From assembly GCF_016908315.1 (NCBI RefSeq), contig NZ_JAFBDQ010000003.1:124001-188000 (forward strand): 64,000 nucleotides of DNA. The letters are read 5' to 3'. Every line of letters begins with the position of its first letter. The first letter of the stretch is position 1. The notes under the pieces were generated by a model that was not told where the DNA came from, searched no databases, and saw nothing but the letters and a program-made list of their open reading frames with translations. Source of the stretch: Halanaerobacter jeridensis. GTDB taxonomy: Bacteria; Bacillota; Halanaerobiia; Halobacteroidales; Halobacteroidaceae. Position numbers and translations under genes: made by a program. Shown here one piece after another: positions 42,519-50,231 of the stretch.

Positions 42519-43091
42519 ATTAAATCATTTAATATTAACACTAGAGAATTAATTCTTGTTGCATTATTTGCAGCTTTAACTGCTGTTGGAGCTTTTATTA
42601 AAATTCCAACACCTTTTGGAGTTCCTTTTACTTTACAACCTCTATTTGTTATGTTTGCTGCTAGTTTACTAGGAGCAAAATTGGGCTTAATTAGTCAATT
42701 AGTCTATATTTTAACTGGATTAGTTGGGTTTCCGATTTTTACTAAGGGGGGTGGAATTCATTATATTTTTCAACCTACCTTTGGTTATTTAATTGGGTTT
42801 GCCGTAGGAGCATATGTTATTGGAAAATTAATTGAAAACAAAGAAAAAAACATCAGAACTTTCTTAATAGCTAATTTAACAGGATTGATTGTATTCTATC
42901 TTTTAGGAGCTTCTTATCTCTATTTAATTATGAATTTCTACATTGGTCAAAGTTATTCCTTAAATAAGACAATAATTGGCGGGTTTTTAGTTTTCTTACC
43001 TTGGGATGCATTAAAAGCAATTATTACTGCAATAATTACTCCTAAAGTTATCAACAGAATCAAAACATTTGTACCTATATCAAACCCATAA
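42519..43091 (+). CDS. bioY: BioY, substrate-binding subunit of the biotin ECF transporter
   Basis: 190 residues if begun at ATT. The frame upstream of the first ATG (42651) is clearly coding: KSFNINTRELILVALFAALT...GAFIKIP, then GVPFTLQPLFVMFAASLLG. This is the normal BioY N-terminus with its first helix and the PFTLQ biotin-binding loop, so the ATG-started version is far too short. In this frame there is no ATG, GTG or TTG between the ribosome site and the first helix. ATT lies 9 nt after AAAGGAG and is the only reasonable start, the kind of rare codon known from infC. BioY binds biotin in the membrane; the energising EcfA/EcfT genes are elsewhere. Confidence 0.88.
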   Translation: MKSFNINTRELILVALFAALTAVGAFIKIPTPFGVPFTLQPLFVMFAASLLGAKLGLISQLVYILTGLVGFPIFTKGGGIHYIFQPTFGYLIGFAVGAYVIGKLIENKEKNIRTFLIANLTGLIVFYLLGASYLYLIMNFYIGQSYSLNKTIIGGFLVFLPWDALKAIITAIITPKVINRIKTFVPISNP

Positions 43092-43096
43092 TAAAA

Positions 43097-43129
43097 AAAG
43101 GCTTTTGGGGAAACCCCAAAAGCCTTTTT
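43097..43129. terminator. Bidirectional terminator between bioY and ylbF
   Basis: Perfect 14-bp stem AAAGGCTTTTGGGG/CCCCAAAAGCCTTT with a 3-nt loop, with A-run before and T-run after. Confidence 0.92.
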
Positions 43130-43138
43130 AATAATTAA

Positions 43139-43516
43139 TTAACAACAACCGCCAGCACAACCACCATGGTCATGGCCGCAATCTTCTTCTTCACCTTGAA
43201 TTGCTGTACTTAAAACATTATTTACTTCTTCCATAATTTTATTGAATTCTTGTTGTTTACTCATTAATTCACTAATAACATCATTATCTTGCATCTCACT
43301 ACGTAAAGATTGTAGTTCCTCTTTAACATCCTCATCTATTTCTTGACCAGTTTGCTGCATCATTTGTACTTGCTGTTGCTTAGATTGAAACTTCTGCATA
43401 ATACTTTGTGCTTCCTCATTTTCTTCTAACTTTGCTTCTGCATCTTTCAATTCTTCAAATTCACTAGAATTTGCAATAGCATCTGCTAAATTTTCTGCTT
43501 TTGCTTCTAAAGACAT
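43139..43516 (-). CDS. YlbF-family regulator with Cys/His-rich tail
   Basis: 125 residues. A helical YlbF/YmcA domain (LADAIANSSEFEELKDAEAKL...FQSKQQQVQMMQQTG) followed by EEEDCGHDHGGCAGGCC with four Cys and two His. In Bacillus subtilis YlbF, YmcA and YaaT form a complex that carries Fe-S clusters and affects RNase Y, sporulation and competence; the Cys-rich tail fits metal or cluster binding. The chosen ATG has AAAGGGG upstream. It follows the winged-helix gene by about 95 bp. Confidence 0.85.
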   Translation of the reverse strand: MSLEAKAENLADAIANSSEFEELKDAEAKLEENEEAQSIMQKFQSKQQQVQMMQQTGQEIDEDVKEELQSLRSEMQDNDVISELMSKQQEFNKIMEEVNNVLSTAIQGEEEDCGHDHGGCAGGCC

Positions 43517-43613
43517 TAGATTAATTTCCCCTTTCAAATTTTTAAATTATTAACCTTCAGTTCGCTTTTTAATGTTAACATTAATCACCTGAATTGTAAA
43601 CATCAATTTTAAA

Positions 43614-44180
43614 TTATTTAAAGTCCCAGACTAGATTTTCATTTTCAGATTTAGATTTTTGTTCTTGTTTTTCTATTTCTTCATCACTAGTCTCTTGCTG
43701 AGATTCTTTTTCTACTTTTGATTGTTCTATCCTTTCTTCTGTTTCTCCTAGTTTTTCTTCTTTTATATCTTTTGATGATTCAGTTTCTTCATCACTAGAT
43801 TGATTACTCTCTTCTGCTATCTCTTCATTTTTTGAGTCATCAGCAGAAATATCATTAGTAGTTTGAGATTGTTTATTATCATTATCTTCTTTTTCAAAAC
43901 CTAATTCTATTTCTGTTTCACTTTCCTCTAAACGTAATAATCTACTACCATTTTTAGTTAAGTGATAGGCTTTAGTTCTACCATAGCTCTCATAAGTCAA
44001 AAATAATTTTACTTCTAATTCATATAATAATTTTTTTAAATGTTTATGATTCAAAGATAATTTACGCACTAAATCTCTTTCGGATAATTCGTTGAATAAT
44101 TCTACTTTATTTAAAACTGCTAGAGCTTCCTCAGATAAATCATTTTTTAAAACTTTAATACAATCATCACATAACTCCAT
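43614..44180 (-). CDS. Winged-helix protein with long acidic tail
   Basis: 188 residues. Residues 1-85 look like a winged helix-turn-helix: a CDDC pair at 4-7, VLNKVELFNELSERDLVRKL, KHLKKLLYELEVKLFLTYES, and the wing YGRTKAYHLTKNGSRLL. From residue 90 the chain is low-complexity and acidic (many Glu, Ser, Lys, Gln), probably disordered. It may be an ArsR-type regulator with CDDC as sensor, but no family can be named. The acidic tail would repel DNA and might instead mediate protein contacts. Confidence 0.6.
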   Translation of the reverse strand: MELCDDCIKVLKNDLSEEALAVLNKVELFNELSERDLVRKLSLNHKHLKKLLYELEVKLFLTYESYGRTKAYHLTKNGSRLLRLEESETEIELGFEKEDNDNKQSQTTNDISADDSKNEEIAEESNQSSDEETESSKDIKEEKLGETEERIEQSKVEKESQQETSDEEIEKQEQKSKSENENLVWDFK

Positions 44181-44251
44181 TTCATCTCCCCCTTTTATAT
44201 AATCCCTATTAAATATTTATTATTTTTTTAATTAAAATATACATCAGGAGA

Positions 44252-44289
44252 GAAAAAAATAGAGAAAACAGCAGGGCCAAGCCCTACTG
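44252..44289 (-). terminator. Terminator overlapping the end of the spore-protein gene
   Basis: Minus-strand stem CAGTAGGGC/GCCCTGCTG with a 3-nt loop, then GTTTTCTCTATTTTTTT. The stop codon TAG is part of the stem. Confidence 0.8.
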
Positions 44290-44457
44290 CATTCTTTGCT
44301 GAGCCATATTTTCTTCTGCTTTCTCAATTGCTCGTCTCACTAAAGACCCAGCTTCCCTGGTGGTGATATTCCCCCAATTACCATCCTTAACCTTATCAGC
44401 AAACCCTAACTCTTGGGCTAACTCGTATTTGCTTTCTTCTGACATTATACGGGACAT
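44284..44457 (-). CDS. Alpha/beta-type small acid-soluble spore protein
   Basis: 57 residues. MSEESKYELAQELGF matches the conserved SASP helix with the germination-protease site region, and NITTREAGSLVRRAIEKAEE matches the second conserved helix. These proteins coat spore DNA and are made in the forespore. GGAGGTGG upstream of the ATG supports this start; a longer frame running back into the inverted-repeat element is not real. A SigG-like promoter lies 21-51 bp upstream. It is direct evidence that the host forms endospores. Confidence 0.9.
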   Translation of the reverse strand: MSRIMSEESKYELAQELGFADKVKDGNWGNITTREAGSLVRRAIEKAEENMAQQRMQ

Positions 44458-44477
44458 CGGGTTAACCACCTCCAAAA

Positions 44478-44508
44478 TATAGTGTAACCACTTTTGAAAA
44501 AGATATAC
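44478..44508 (-). promoter_or_regulatory. Candidate SigG/SigF-type promoter of the spore-protein gene
   Basis: Minus strand GTATA, 19 nt, CACTATA, close to the forespore consensus GHATR-N18-CATNHTA (one base and one spacing step off). The position, just ahead of a forespore gene, adds weight. Confidence 0.4.
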
Positions 44509-44516
44509 ATTATCTA

Positions 44517-44726
44517 TATAAAGCTTCACCTTTAAGTGAAGCTTTATAGTAACAAGTAATGAGAAAAGAGTGATGAGTAGAAAATCAAAAACAAAGTCAA
44601 AAACAAGTTCAAAACCTTTCATTTCAAAGGAATTTAAATGGATTTTGAGGTTTTGACTTTAAGGTTTTTACTCATTACTGATTACTTTTTACTCGTCACT
44701 ATAAAGTTGCACTGAAAGTGCAACTT
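44517..44726. repeat. Inverted-repeat element with terminal hairpins and GTRAYGA heptads
   Basis: A ~210-bp non-coding block bounded by two small perfect hairpins (13-bp stem at 44517-44548 and 10-bp stem at 44704-44726). Between them two imperfect inverted arms share CTTTATAGT, GTAATGAG, AAAGTCAAAA and TCAAAA. The arms contain degenerate copies of a heptad (GTAATGA, GTGATGA, GTGACGA). It lies between the superoxide reductase terminator and the spore-protein promoter. It looks like a MITE-type or REP-like element. Confidence 0.6.
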
Positions 44727-44730
44727 ACTA

Positions 44731-44756
44731 TAAAAAACCGGCACAAAGGCCGGCTT
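44731..44756 (-). terminator. Terminator of the rubrerythrin-superoxide reductase operon
   Basis: Minus-strand GCCGGC/GCCGGT stem with a 6-nt loop followed by TTTTTT, 13 bp after the stop. Confidence 0.88.
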
Positions 44757-44768
44757 TTCTATAGTATA

Positions 44769-45110
44769 CTATTCAACTGTAATTTCTTTTTTAGCTTCCC
44801 ACTGTCCATGTAAATTACAGAACTCAAAAGCTCTTAATGTACAAGACTCTTCTAACATAACTTTAAACGTAACTTCTGGTCGCATTTCTGGAGTGAAATT
44901 AACTCGACCTAATTGATAATAATTAGCATACAACTCTACATATTGAATAAAGTGATCTTTTTCAGCTGGATGATCAATTTCCCCCATTTTTACTGTAACT
45001 TCAAATGGCTCACCCTTTTTCACAGTATCTGGAGCATCAATAATTGGTACGTGCTTCTTTTCTAAAGCATTGTCAGGATTTTCAGCACTCTTAATATCAT
45101 AACAACTCAT
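44769..45110 (-). CDS. Superoxide reductase, neelaredoxin type (1Fe)
   Basis: 113 residues with only the catalytic centre: EKKHVPIID, HPAEKDHFIQY and FCNLHGQWE give the four His and one Cys that hold the iron. There is no N-terminal desulforedoxin centre, unlike the 2Fe protein at 41891-42271. It reduces superoxide to H2O2, which the co-transcribed rubrerythrin can then remove. It follows rubrerythrin by 28 bp and shares its Fur/PerR-controlled promoter. Confidence 0.95.
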   Translation of the reverse strand: MSCYDIKSAENPDNALEKKHVPIIDAPDTVKKGEPFEVTVKMGEIDHPAEKDHFIQYVELYANYYQLGRVNFTPEMRPEVTFKVMLEESCTLRAFEFCNLHGQWEAKKEITVE

Positions 45111-45138
45111 AATTTTTTCCTCCTTGATTTATGTTATT

Positions 45139-45693
45139 TTAAGCAAAATCTTTATATTCTTCGTGATCTGCACCACAAACTGGACATTGATCTGGAGCTT
45201 CATCAGTAATAGTATGCCCACATACTTGGCAAACATGAACTGATTCTATATCATAATCTTCACCATTTTCAACAGCTTCTTTAGCTTCAGAATAAAGTTT
45301 AGAATGCATTTTTTCTGCTTCTAAAGCATAATGGAAAGATTTGATAGCCTCTTTTTCTCCTTGATCTTCAGCTACAACTTTATAAGCTGGATACATCTGT
45401 TCAATTTCATGATCTTCCCCAGCAATAGCTCCTTCTAAATTCTCAGCTGTTGTTCCAATACCAAATACAGCACCAGATGCAACAAGGTGATCACCTTCAA
45501 CATTATCATGAGCATGAAAGTGATTAGATGCATGTACTTGCTCAGCATCAGCAACAGCTCTAAATAATAATGCTACTTGTGGATAGCCATCTTCTTCAGC
45601 CTTATCAGCCCAAACTTGATACCTCTGATAGGCTTGACTTTCACCTCCAAAAGCAGATCGTAAATTTTCAGCAGTCATATCGTTATTAACCAT
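45139..45693 (-). CDS. rbr: Rubrerythrin
   Basis: 184 residues: N-terminal diiron ferritin-like domain (AFGGESQAYQRYQVWADKAEE, DAEQVHASNHFHAH, then GAIAGEDHEIEQMYP and ALEAEKMHSKLY) and a C-terminal rubredoxin domain (VCQVCGHTI, CPVCGADHEEYK). It reduces hydrogen peroxide using electrons from rubredoxin or NADH, in the cytoplasm. It heads the operon with neelaredoxin. The promoter (TTTACA-N17-TATAAT) is overlapped by Fur/PerR-like dyads, as expected of the clostridial peroxide stimulon. Confidence 0.97.
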   Translation of the reverse strand: MVNNDMTAENLRSAFGGESQAYQRYQVWADKAEEDGYPQVALLFRAVADAEQVHASNHFHAHDNVEGDHLVASGAVFGIGTTAENLEGAIAGEDHEIEQMYPAYKVVAEDQGEKEAIKSFHYALEAEKMHSKLYSEAKEAVENGEDYDIESVHVCQVCGHTITDEAPDQCPVCGADHEEYKDFA

Positions 45694-45715
45694 TATTTGG
45701 CCTCCTTGTTATTAT

Positions 45716-45744
45716 AAATAATAATTATCACTATTGATAATTAT
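45716..45744 (-). promoter_or_regulatory. Overlapping Fur/PerR-family boxes at the rubrerythrin promoter
   Basis: A perfect inverted repeat ATAATTATCA-CTAT-TGATAATTAT. It contains two overlapping 7-1-7 sites (AAATAAT-A-ATTATCA and TGATAAT-T-ATAACAA). It overlaps the -10 hexamer, so bound repressor would block transcription. PerR is the usual regulator of this operon type. Confidence 0.65.
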
Positions 45745-45768
45745 AACAATCTTCTTTCTACTTGTAAA
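45740..45768 (-). promoter_or_regulatory. SigA-type promoter of the rubrerythrin operon
   Basis: Minus strand TTTACA, 17 nt, TATAAT. Confidence 0.75.
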
Positions 45769-45782
45769 TATATTACTTTAAA

Positions 45783-45797
45783 CAATAATGATTATCA
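45783..45797. promoter_or_regulatory. Second Fur/PerR-family box in the divergent region
   Basis: CAATAAT-G-ATTATCA: a full right half and five of seven matches in the left half. It lies between rubrerythrin and the divergent ferritin-like gene and could serve either. Confidence 0.4.
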
Positions 45798-45907
45798 ATT
45801 GCTTGGACTGTCTTTGGTCTAGCAATAGACAAATAATCCTTTAAAAATACTAAAATTTACATTATAATAATAGTAGTAATAATTATAAATACTAGGAGGG
45901 ATTATTA

Positions 45908-46414
45908 ATGAGTATTTCTCAAGAATCTTTAGATTTAGCAATTGAATTAGAACAAAAAGGTCATGACTATTATGAAGAAAATGCTGCTAAAACAAATAAT
46001 CCAATGGCAAAATCAGTTCTAGAAAGCTTAGCTGAGCAAGAATTAGATCATATTGAAACAATTAAGCAAATTGCTGCTGGAAAAGGTGTTGAAAATGTTG
46101 AAGTTAAATCATCAAATGTAGAAGATAATGTGAGAGACGTTTTTGAATCCTTTTCTGATAAAGAGAAAGAAGAATGGGAAGACATAGATGAAGAAGTATA
46201 TAAGCATGCTTTAGATTTAGAGCAAGATATTTATGACTTATATGCTAATTTAGCTGATAAAACTGAAGGAAAAGAAAAAGAATTCTTTGAAGCATTAATG
46301 GAAGAAGAAAATAATCATTATGAATCAATTCAAAATGCTTTATATTACTTAACTGAAAATTCCAAATGGTTAGATGAAGAGGAAAGCCAGGTTTGGAACT
46401 GGATGAATATTTAA
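45908..46414 (+). CDS. Rubrerythrin-like ferritin-fold protein without rubredoxin domain
   Basis: 168 residues in two halves, each a ferritin-like helix pair: IELEQKGHDYYEENA with LAEQELDHIETI, and DLEQDIYDLYANLADKT with LMEEENNHYESI. The ExxH motifs and partner Glu supply a diiron site. The rubredoxin domain is missing, so electron delivery differs from rubrerythrin; an iron-storage or peroxide-scavenging role is likely. It is divergent from rubrerythrin across a region with Fur-like boxes. AGGAGGG precedes the ATG. Confidence 0.88.
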   Translation: MSISQESLDLAIELEQKGHDYYEENAAKTNNPMAKSVLESLAEQELDHIETIKQIAAGKGVENVEVKSSNVEDNVRDVFESFSDKEKEEWEDIDEEVYKHALDLEQDIYDLYANLADKTEGKEKEFFEALMEEENNHYESIQNALYYLTENSKWLDEEESQVWNWMNI

Positions 46415-46445
46415 CAGAGCTTAAAAATTCAAACACTAAAATATT

Positions 46446-46476
46446 AAGCTCCCTGCATTATGCAGGGAGCTTTTAT
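46446..46476 (+). terminator. Terminator of the ferritin-like gene
   Basis: Perfect 12-bp stem AAGCTCCCTGCA/TGCAGGGAGCTT followed by TT. It may also act in reverse for malQ. Confidence 0.85.
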
Positions 46477-46521
46477 AATTAATAATCAAACAATTATGCT
46501 AATAGCTAAATACGAATTAAA

Positions 46522-48027
46522 TTAAACTCGGTCATTTCTTTCTGTGACACCTTTAATCCGTTCAATTAAATTTTCATCTATCATATCTTTAGTATAACGC
46601 CACTGCCAATTTCCAGAAGAAGTTCCCGGAGTATTAAATCGAGCTTCACTGCCTAAAGTTAAAAAGTCTTGTAATGGAGCGATAGCCATTACTGCTTTAG
46701 ACTGCCAACCTAACTCGATCAAATCCCAAACTATATCATCATGACGAACTTCTAAATTTTCATCTAGAAACTTTAACATATCTGTTTCATCTTCTGCAAC
46801 AAGGTCTTCTTCATACCAGCCTAAAGTAGTGTTATTATCATGAGTTCCTGTATAAACAATACAATTTTCATCTTCATAAGGTGGCAAATAATCATTTTGC
46901 TCTTGATTATCAAAAGCAAATTGTAAGATCTTCATCCCAGGAAAATTAAAGTGATCTCTTAATTCTTCTACATCATCAGTCACAACTCCTAAATCTTCAG
47001 CCACAATTGGAAGTTCGCCTAACTCAGATTTAATCACTTTAAATAATTCTTTACCTGGTCCATCTTCCCATTCTCCATTAATTGCAGTTTCAGCTCCATA
47101 AGGAACTGCCCAATATTGAGAAAAGCCTCGGAAGTGATCTAAACGAATGATATCTACTAAATCAAGTTGTTTCTCAACTCTTTTGACCCACCATTGATAA
47201 TTGTTTTTTTGTAGTTTATCCCATTTATAAAGAGGGTTACCCCATAGTTGACCATTCTCATTAAAATAATCAGGTGGTACCCCAGCTACTTTAGTAGGCT
47301 TTAAATCTTCATCAAAGAAAAACATCTCTGGATTGGCCCAAGCATCAGCACTATCCATAGCAACAAAAATAGGAATATCTCCTAAAATCTTAATCCCTTT
47401 CTGATTGGCATATTCTTTAACCTCAGCCCACTGCTGAAAAAATATGTACTGCAAAAACTTTCTGAATTCTATTTTTTCTTCTGATTCTGCCCGATATTTC
47501 TTTAATGCTTCTTCTTCTCTAAAGCGAATATCATCATCCCACTCTGTCCAAGCTACTCCCCCAAATTTTTCTTTAATAGCTCTAAATAAGGCATAATCAT
47601 CTAACCAATCTGCATTTTCTGCACAAAAGTCTGCAAAGTCTTCCTTTTCCTTTTCAGTTGCAGATTTCTTAAAATTATTAAAAGCTTTTCTTAATAGTGG
47701 CATTTTAAAATCAATTACCTGTCCATAATCTACCCTGTCTGTAGGGAAATCTATCTCTTCTTCTAAATCATCTTGCACAAGATACCCTTCAGCTAGCAAT
47801 TTTTCTAAATCAATCAAATATGGGTTACCTGCAAAAGCAGAGAAGCACTGATAAGGAGAATCACCATAGCCTGTAGGACCTAAAGGGCACATCTGCCAGA
47901 CTTTCTGCCCAGCTTCATTTAAAAAATCTATAAACTCATAAGCTTCTTCGCCTAGTGAACCTATTCCATATTTACCTGGTAAGGATGTTGGGTGTAAAAA
48001 CACACCGCTATTTCTTTTGAATTTCAT
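46522..48027 (-). CDS. malQ: 4-alpha-glucanotransferase
   Basis: 501 residues, GH77 family, the usual bacterial length. Motifs: HPTSLPGKYGIGSLG, the nucleophile region RLDHFRGFSQYWAVP, the acid/base region VAEDLGVVTDDV, and TGTHDNNTTLGWY. It transfers maltosyl/glucosyl segments between alpha-1,4-glucans in glycogen or maltodextrin use. No other glycogen or maltose genes are adjacent, so the context adds nothing. AAGGAGGG precedes the ATG. Confidence 0.97.
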   Translation of the reverse strand: MKFKRNSGVFLHPTSLPGKYGIGSLGEEAYEFIDFLNEAGQKVWQMCPLGPTGYGDSPYQCFSAFAGNPYLIDLEKLLAEGYLVQDDLEEEIDFPTDRVDYGQVIDFKMPLLRKAFNNFKKSATEKEKEDFADFCAENADWLDDYALFRAIKEKFGGVAWTEWDDDIRFREEEALKKYRAESEEKIEFRKFLQYIFFQQWAEVKEYANQKGIKILGDIPIFVAMDSADAWANPEMFFFDEDLKPTKVAGVPPDYFNENGQLWGNPLYKWDKLQKNNYQWWVKRVEKQLDLVDIIRLDHFRGFSQYWAVPYGAETAINGEWEDGPGKELFKVIKSELGELPIVAEDLGVVTDDVEELRDHFNFPGMKILQFAFDNQEQNDYLPPYEDENCIVYTGTHDNNTTLGWYEEDLVAEDETDMLKFLDENLEVRHDDIVWDLIELGWQSKAVMAIAPLQDFLTLGSEARFNTPGTSSGNWQWRYTKDMIDENLIERIKGVTERNDRV

Positions 48028-48339
48028 ATTAATATATTCCCTCCTTTATTTTTTAATATTAATAAAATTACTAAATTCTATTTTTATAAATATAAGAATA
48101 TAGCTAAATTAATCTAGCTATATTCTAAATTCCAACTATAGAAATACATTTAATCTATCAATATACCTAAAAAATATATTTAGCGTTCAATTCACTAAAA
48201 ATAATTTTGATAATCTTAATGTTGTATAAAGAACACAACAGCAGATACAATAATAATTATAACTCATAAATTGCTTAAGTAAAAGTATAAATCTCAATTT
48301 TTTTATTTTAGCATAAATAAAATCTGAATTAATCTTACC
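48028..48339. other. 312-bp AT-rich intergenic region
   Basis: It carries the malQ upstream region and, near its left end, a 12-bp perfect hairpin (48095-48126) described separately. No ORF with a ribosome site, and no convincing RNA gene, was seen. Confidence 0.5.
48095..48126 (-). terminator. Possible terminator of the envelope export operon
   Basis: Perfect stem AGAATATAGCTA/TAGCTATATTCT with an 8-nt loop, 214 bp after the beta-barrel stop. The stem is AT-rich and the minus-strand tail TATATTTATAAAAAT is only moderately T-rich. Confidence 0.4.
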
Positions 48340-49419
48340 CTAAAAAGGATAACTAAGCGTTATTTCTAAGAAATTATCAAGGTTACTAAGGTTAGAAGTG
48401 GAATTATCTGTAATATTAATCTCTTGCGGGCCAAATACTTCCCCCCTAGCTCCTAACAATAATCCCCAGCGTAAATTTAAATCAAGATTACCTACTAACT
48501 GAGATTCATATTCAGGAATTAATAATAAACTAGAATCCTCTAAATGCATTAAAGCAGTTACCTTAAGAGTATTAAAATCATCTATACCATAATTTATTGT
48601 TCCTGCTACAAGTTCAGAACCTACTTCAGTAGTCAATATATTAGAACTGCTAGTAAATATATTAGCTAAATAATTATTAATGCCTACTTTATCATAAAGA
48701 TATTCTCCTTGTAAAATAATTTGATGAATCCCTTGATAAAAACTATAATCTGCTCCTATTAAAAAGATATTCTCATTTTGCTCTATATAATGTCCTGCTG
48801 CCCCATAAACTCCTATCGTTCCAATATCCCCTTTCAGAGTAGCAGCGATTCTTTTCTCCAAATCATTTCTCTCTTTAACAAAATTAGCAGTTAAATCATA
48901 ACCGTTAATAGTAGTTCTTGCTCTAACACCATACTTGATTTTTCCACTATCTGTTGTAGATAATACTCCAGTCAGATTAGAACCCCAATTAAAAGGATGA
49001 TAAATTTCTACAGCATCCACATTTTTAGCAGATGATTCCTGTTCTATTGTTTCAGCACCCAAATTGAAGTCAACAGGATTTAATAATGAGCCAAATAACC
49101 ACGAAATAGGCTGCCGACCAACTGTCAGGTCAAATTCTTCATATTTTCTACTTAGATATAATTTTTTAATCTGGGTATTATTACTTTTAGTCTTAGAATC
49201 TGTCATAATATCAATTTCAAACTTAGCCTCAGTCTTTTCAGTTTCAGGTAAAAATAATTCTAAATTTAGCTTCTCCTGCAGTAAAGTACTATATTCACTA
49301 TTATTTCCTACAGTATATCCCTTAACTTCTATTTCCCCGCCTACCTCAATAGCATACACAGATGTTGGAGCAATTATAACTAATAATATGATAAATAACA
49401 GGGATAATTTTAATTTCAT
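48340..49419 (-). CDS. Outer-membrane beta-barrel protein
   Basis: 359 residues with a cleavable signal peptide (LSLLFIILLVIIAPTSVYA) and then alternating amphipathic strands throughout (for example GGEIEVKGYTV, KYGVRARTTINGYDLTANFV, GTIGVYGAAGHYI, DLNLRWGLLLGARGEV). It ends ITLSYPF: a terminal Phe preceded by alternating hydrophobics, the signal read by the BAM insertion machinery. This is a diderm feature inside a Firmicute. It is the last gene of the cluster with a LolA-like protein and a LolCDE-like ABC transporter, so it may be their outer-membrane partner. The family is not recognised. Confidence 0.8.
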   Translation of the reverse strand: MKLKLSLLFIILLVIIAPTSVYAIEVGGEIEVKGYTVGNNSEYSTLLQEKLNLELFLPETEKTEAKFEIDIMTDSKTKSNNTQIKKLYLSRKYEEFDLTVGRQPISWLFGSLLNPVDFNLGAETIEQESSAKNVDAVEIYHPFNWGSNLTGVLSTTDSGKIKYGVRARTTINGYDLTANFVKERNDLEKRIAATLKGDIGTIGVYGAAGHYIEQNENIFLIGADYSFYQGIHQIILQGEYLYDKVGINNYLANIFTSSSNILTTEVGSELVAGTINYGIDDFNTLKVTALMHLEDSSLLLIPEYESQLVGNLDLNLRWGLLLGARGEVFGPQEINITDNSTSNLSNLDNFLEITLSYPF

Positions 49420-49455
49420 TTTAATATCACCTCAGACTTAGTTTTAAATAATAAT

Positions 49456-50214
49456 CTATCTGAGACGCTGAAGGCTAAAAGTGTTAGCCGGCAGCTCCAA
49501 ATCAAATTCAATCTTTTTTATTTCATAAACAGTCTGGCTATTCTTTTTCAATTTATTATCTATTATCTGATACATAGGATACCAACGTCCTTCTAACTGT
49601 TCTACTTTCTTAGTTTGCAATTCTTTTAATAATCTGCCACTACGGGCATATAATTCTTCTCTCCACAATACAAATCGTTCTTTATCAACCCATTCCTTCC
49701 TTCGGTAATAGGACGCTTCTTTACCTTCTTCCTTAATCCCCTCAATTACATAACAGCTTCTGCCATCTACCTTTTCTTCACCGATAATAGTAAACTGATA
49801 TAAATCAGCTAACTTAGTTGATTCCATCAAATCCTGATAAGAAAAATCACTACCCATCATCCCTTGTTCTAGCATGTGTCCGGAAATTTTAACTATATCT
49901 TCAGCATCAGGAAAAAACATCCACAGGTTATTCTCTCTTTTTAAAAATTTACTACCTCTATCACGCGGATTAGTGAATTTAGTCAGTCCATAATCTGCTC
50001 CTTTAATATAACTCGTCATTTCCTTAACCATTTTTCGCGGGCCTTTAGTAATTATCATCTTAGATTCTATTTTAGCAGATTGTAAATGTTGATATTCATC
50101 AACTTGTTCCATAATTTCAGCTGCAGATGGAGCAGCAATTATTTCGGTGCCAGACAGTGATAAAGCAACTACTAACATTAATCCTAGAATTAATCGTACT
50201 AAAATATTATTCAT
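49456..50214 (-). CDS. LolA-like outer membrane lipoprotein-sorting protein
   Basis: 252 residues: signal peptide to about residue 28 (LGLMLVVALSLSGTEIIAAPS), then AAEIMEQVDEYQHLQSAKIESKM and the MVKEMTSYIKGADYGLTKFTNP, RENNLWMFFPD and WVDKERFVLWREELYARSG blocks of the broad LolA/LolB-type 'outer membrane lipoprotein-sorting' family. The fold is an open beta-barrel that carries lipids or lipoproteins across the periplasm. It is encoded directly after the second permease (18 bp) and before the beta-barrel, in the order of a complete trans-envelope system. Confidence 0.85.
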   Translation of the reverse strand: MNNILVRLILGLMLVVALSLSGTEIIAAPSAAEIMEQVDEYQHLQSAKIESKMIITKGPRKMVKEMTSYIKGADYGLTKFTNPRDRGSKFLKRENNLWMFFPDAEDIVKISGHMLEQGMMGSDFSYQDLMESTKLADLYQFTIIGEEKVDGRSCYVIEGIKEEGKEASYYRRKEWVDKERFVLWREELYARSGRLLKELQTKKVEQLEGRWYPMYQIIDNKLKKNSQTVYEIKKIEFDLELPANTFSLQRLR

Positions 50215-50231
50215 AATAATCCCTCCACTAT

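Noticed and set aside
42651-43091. BioY starting at the first ATG
   Set aside because: This would remove the first helix and the PFTLQ loop, and no ribosome site precedes that ATG.
44458-44622. N-terminal extension of the spore-protein frame
   Set aside because: It runs through the hairpin and heptad element and through the GGAGGTGG ribosome site of the true start; composition is that of the repeat.
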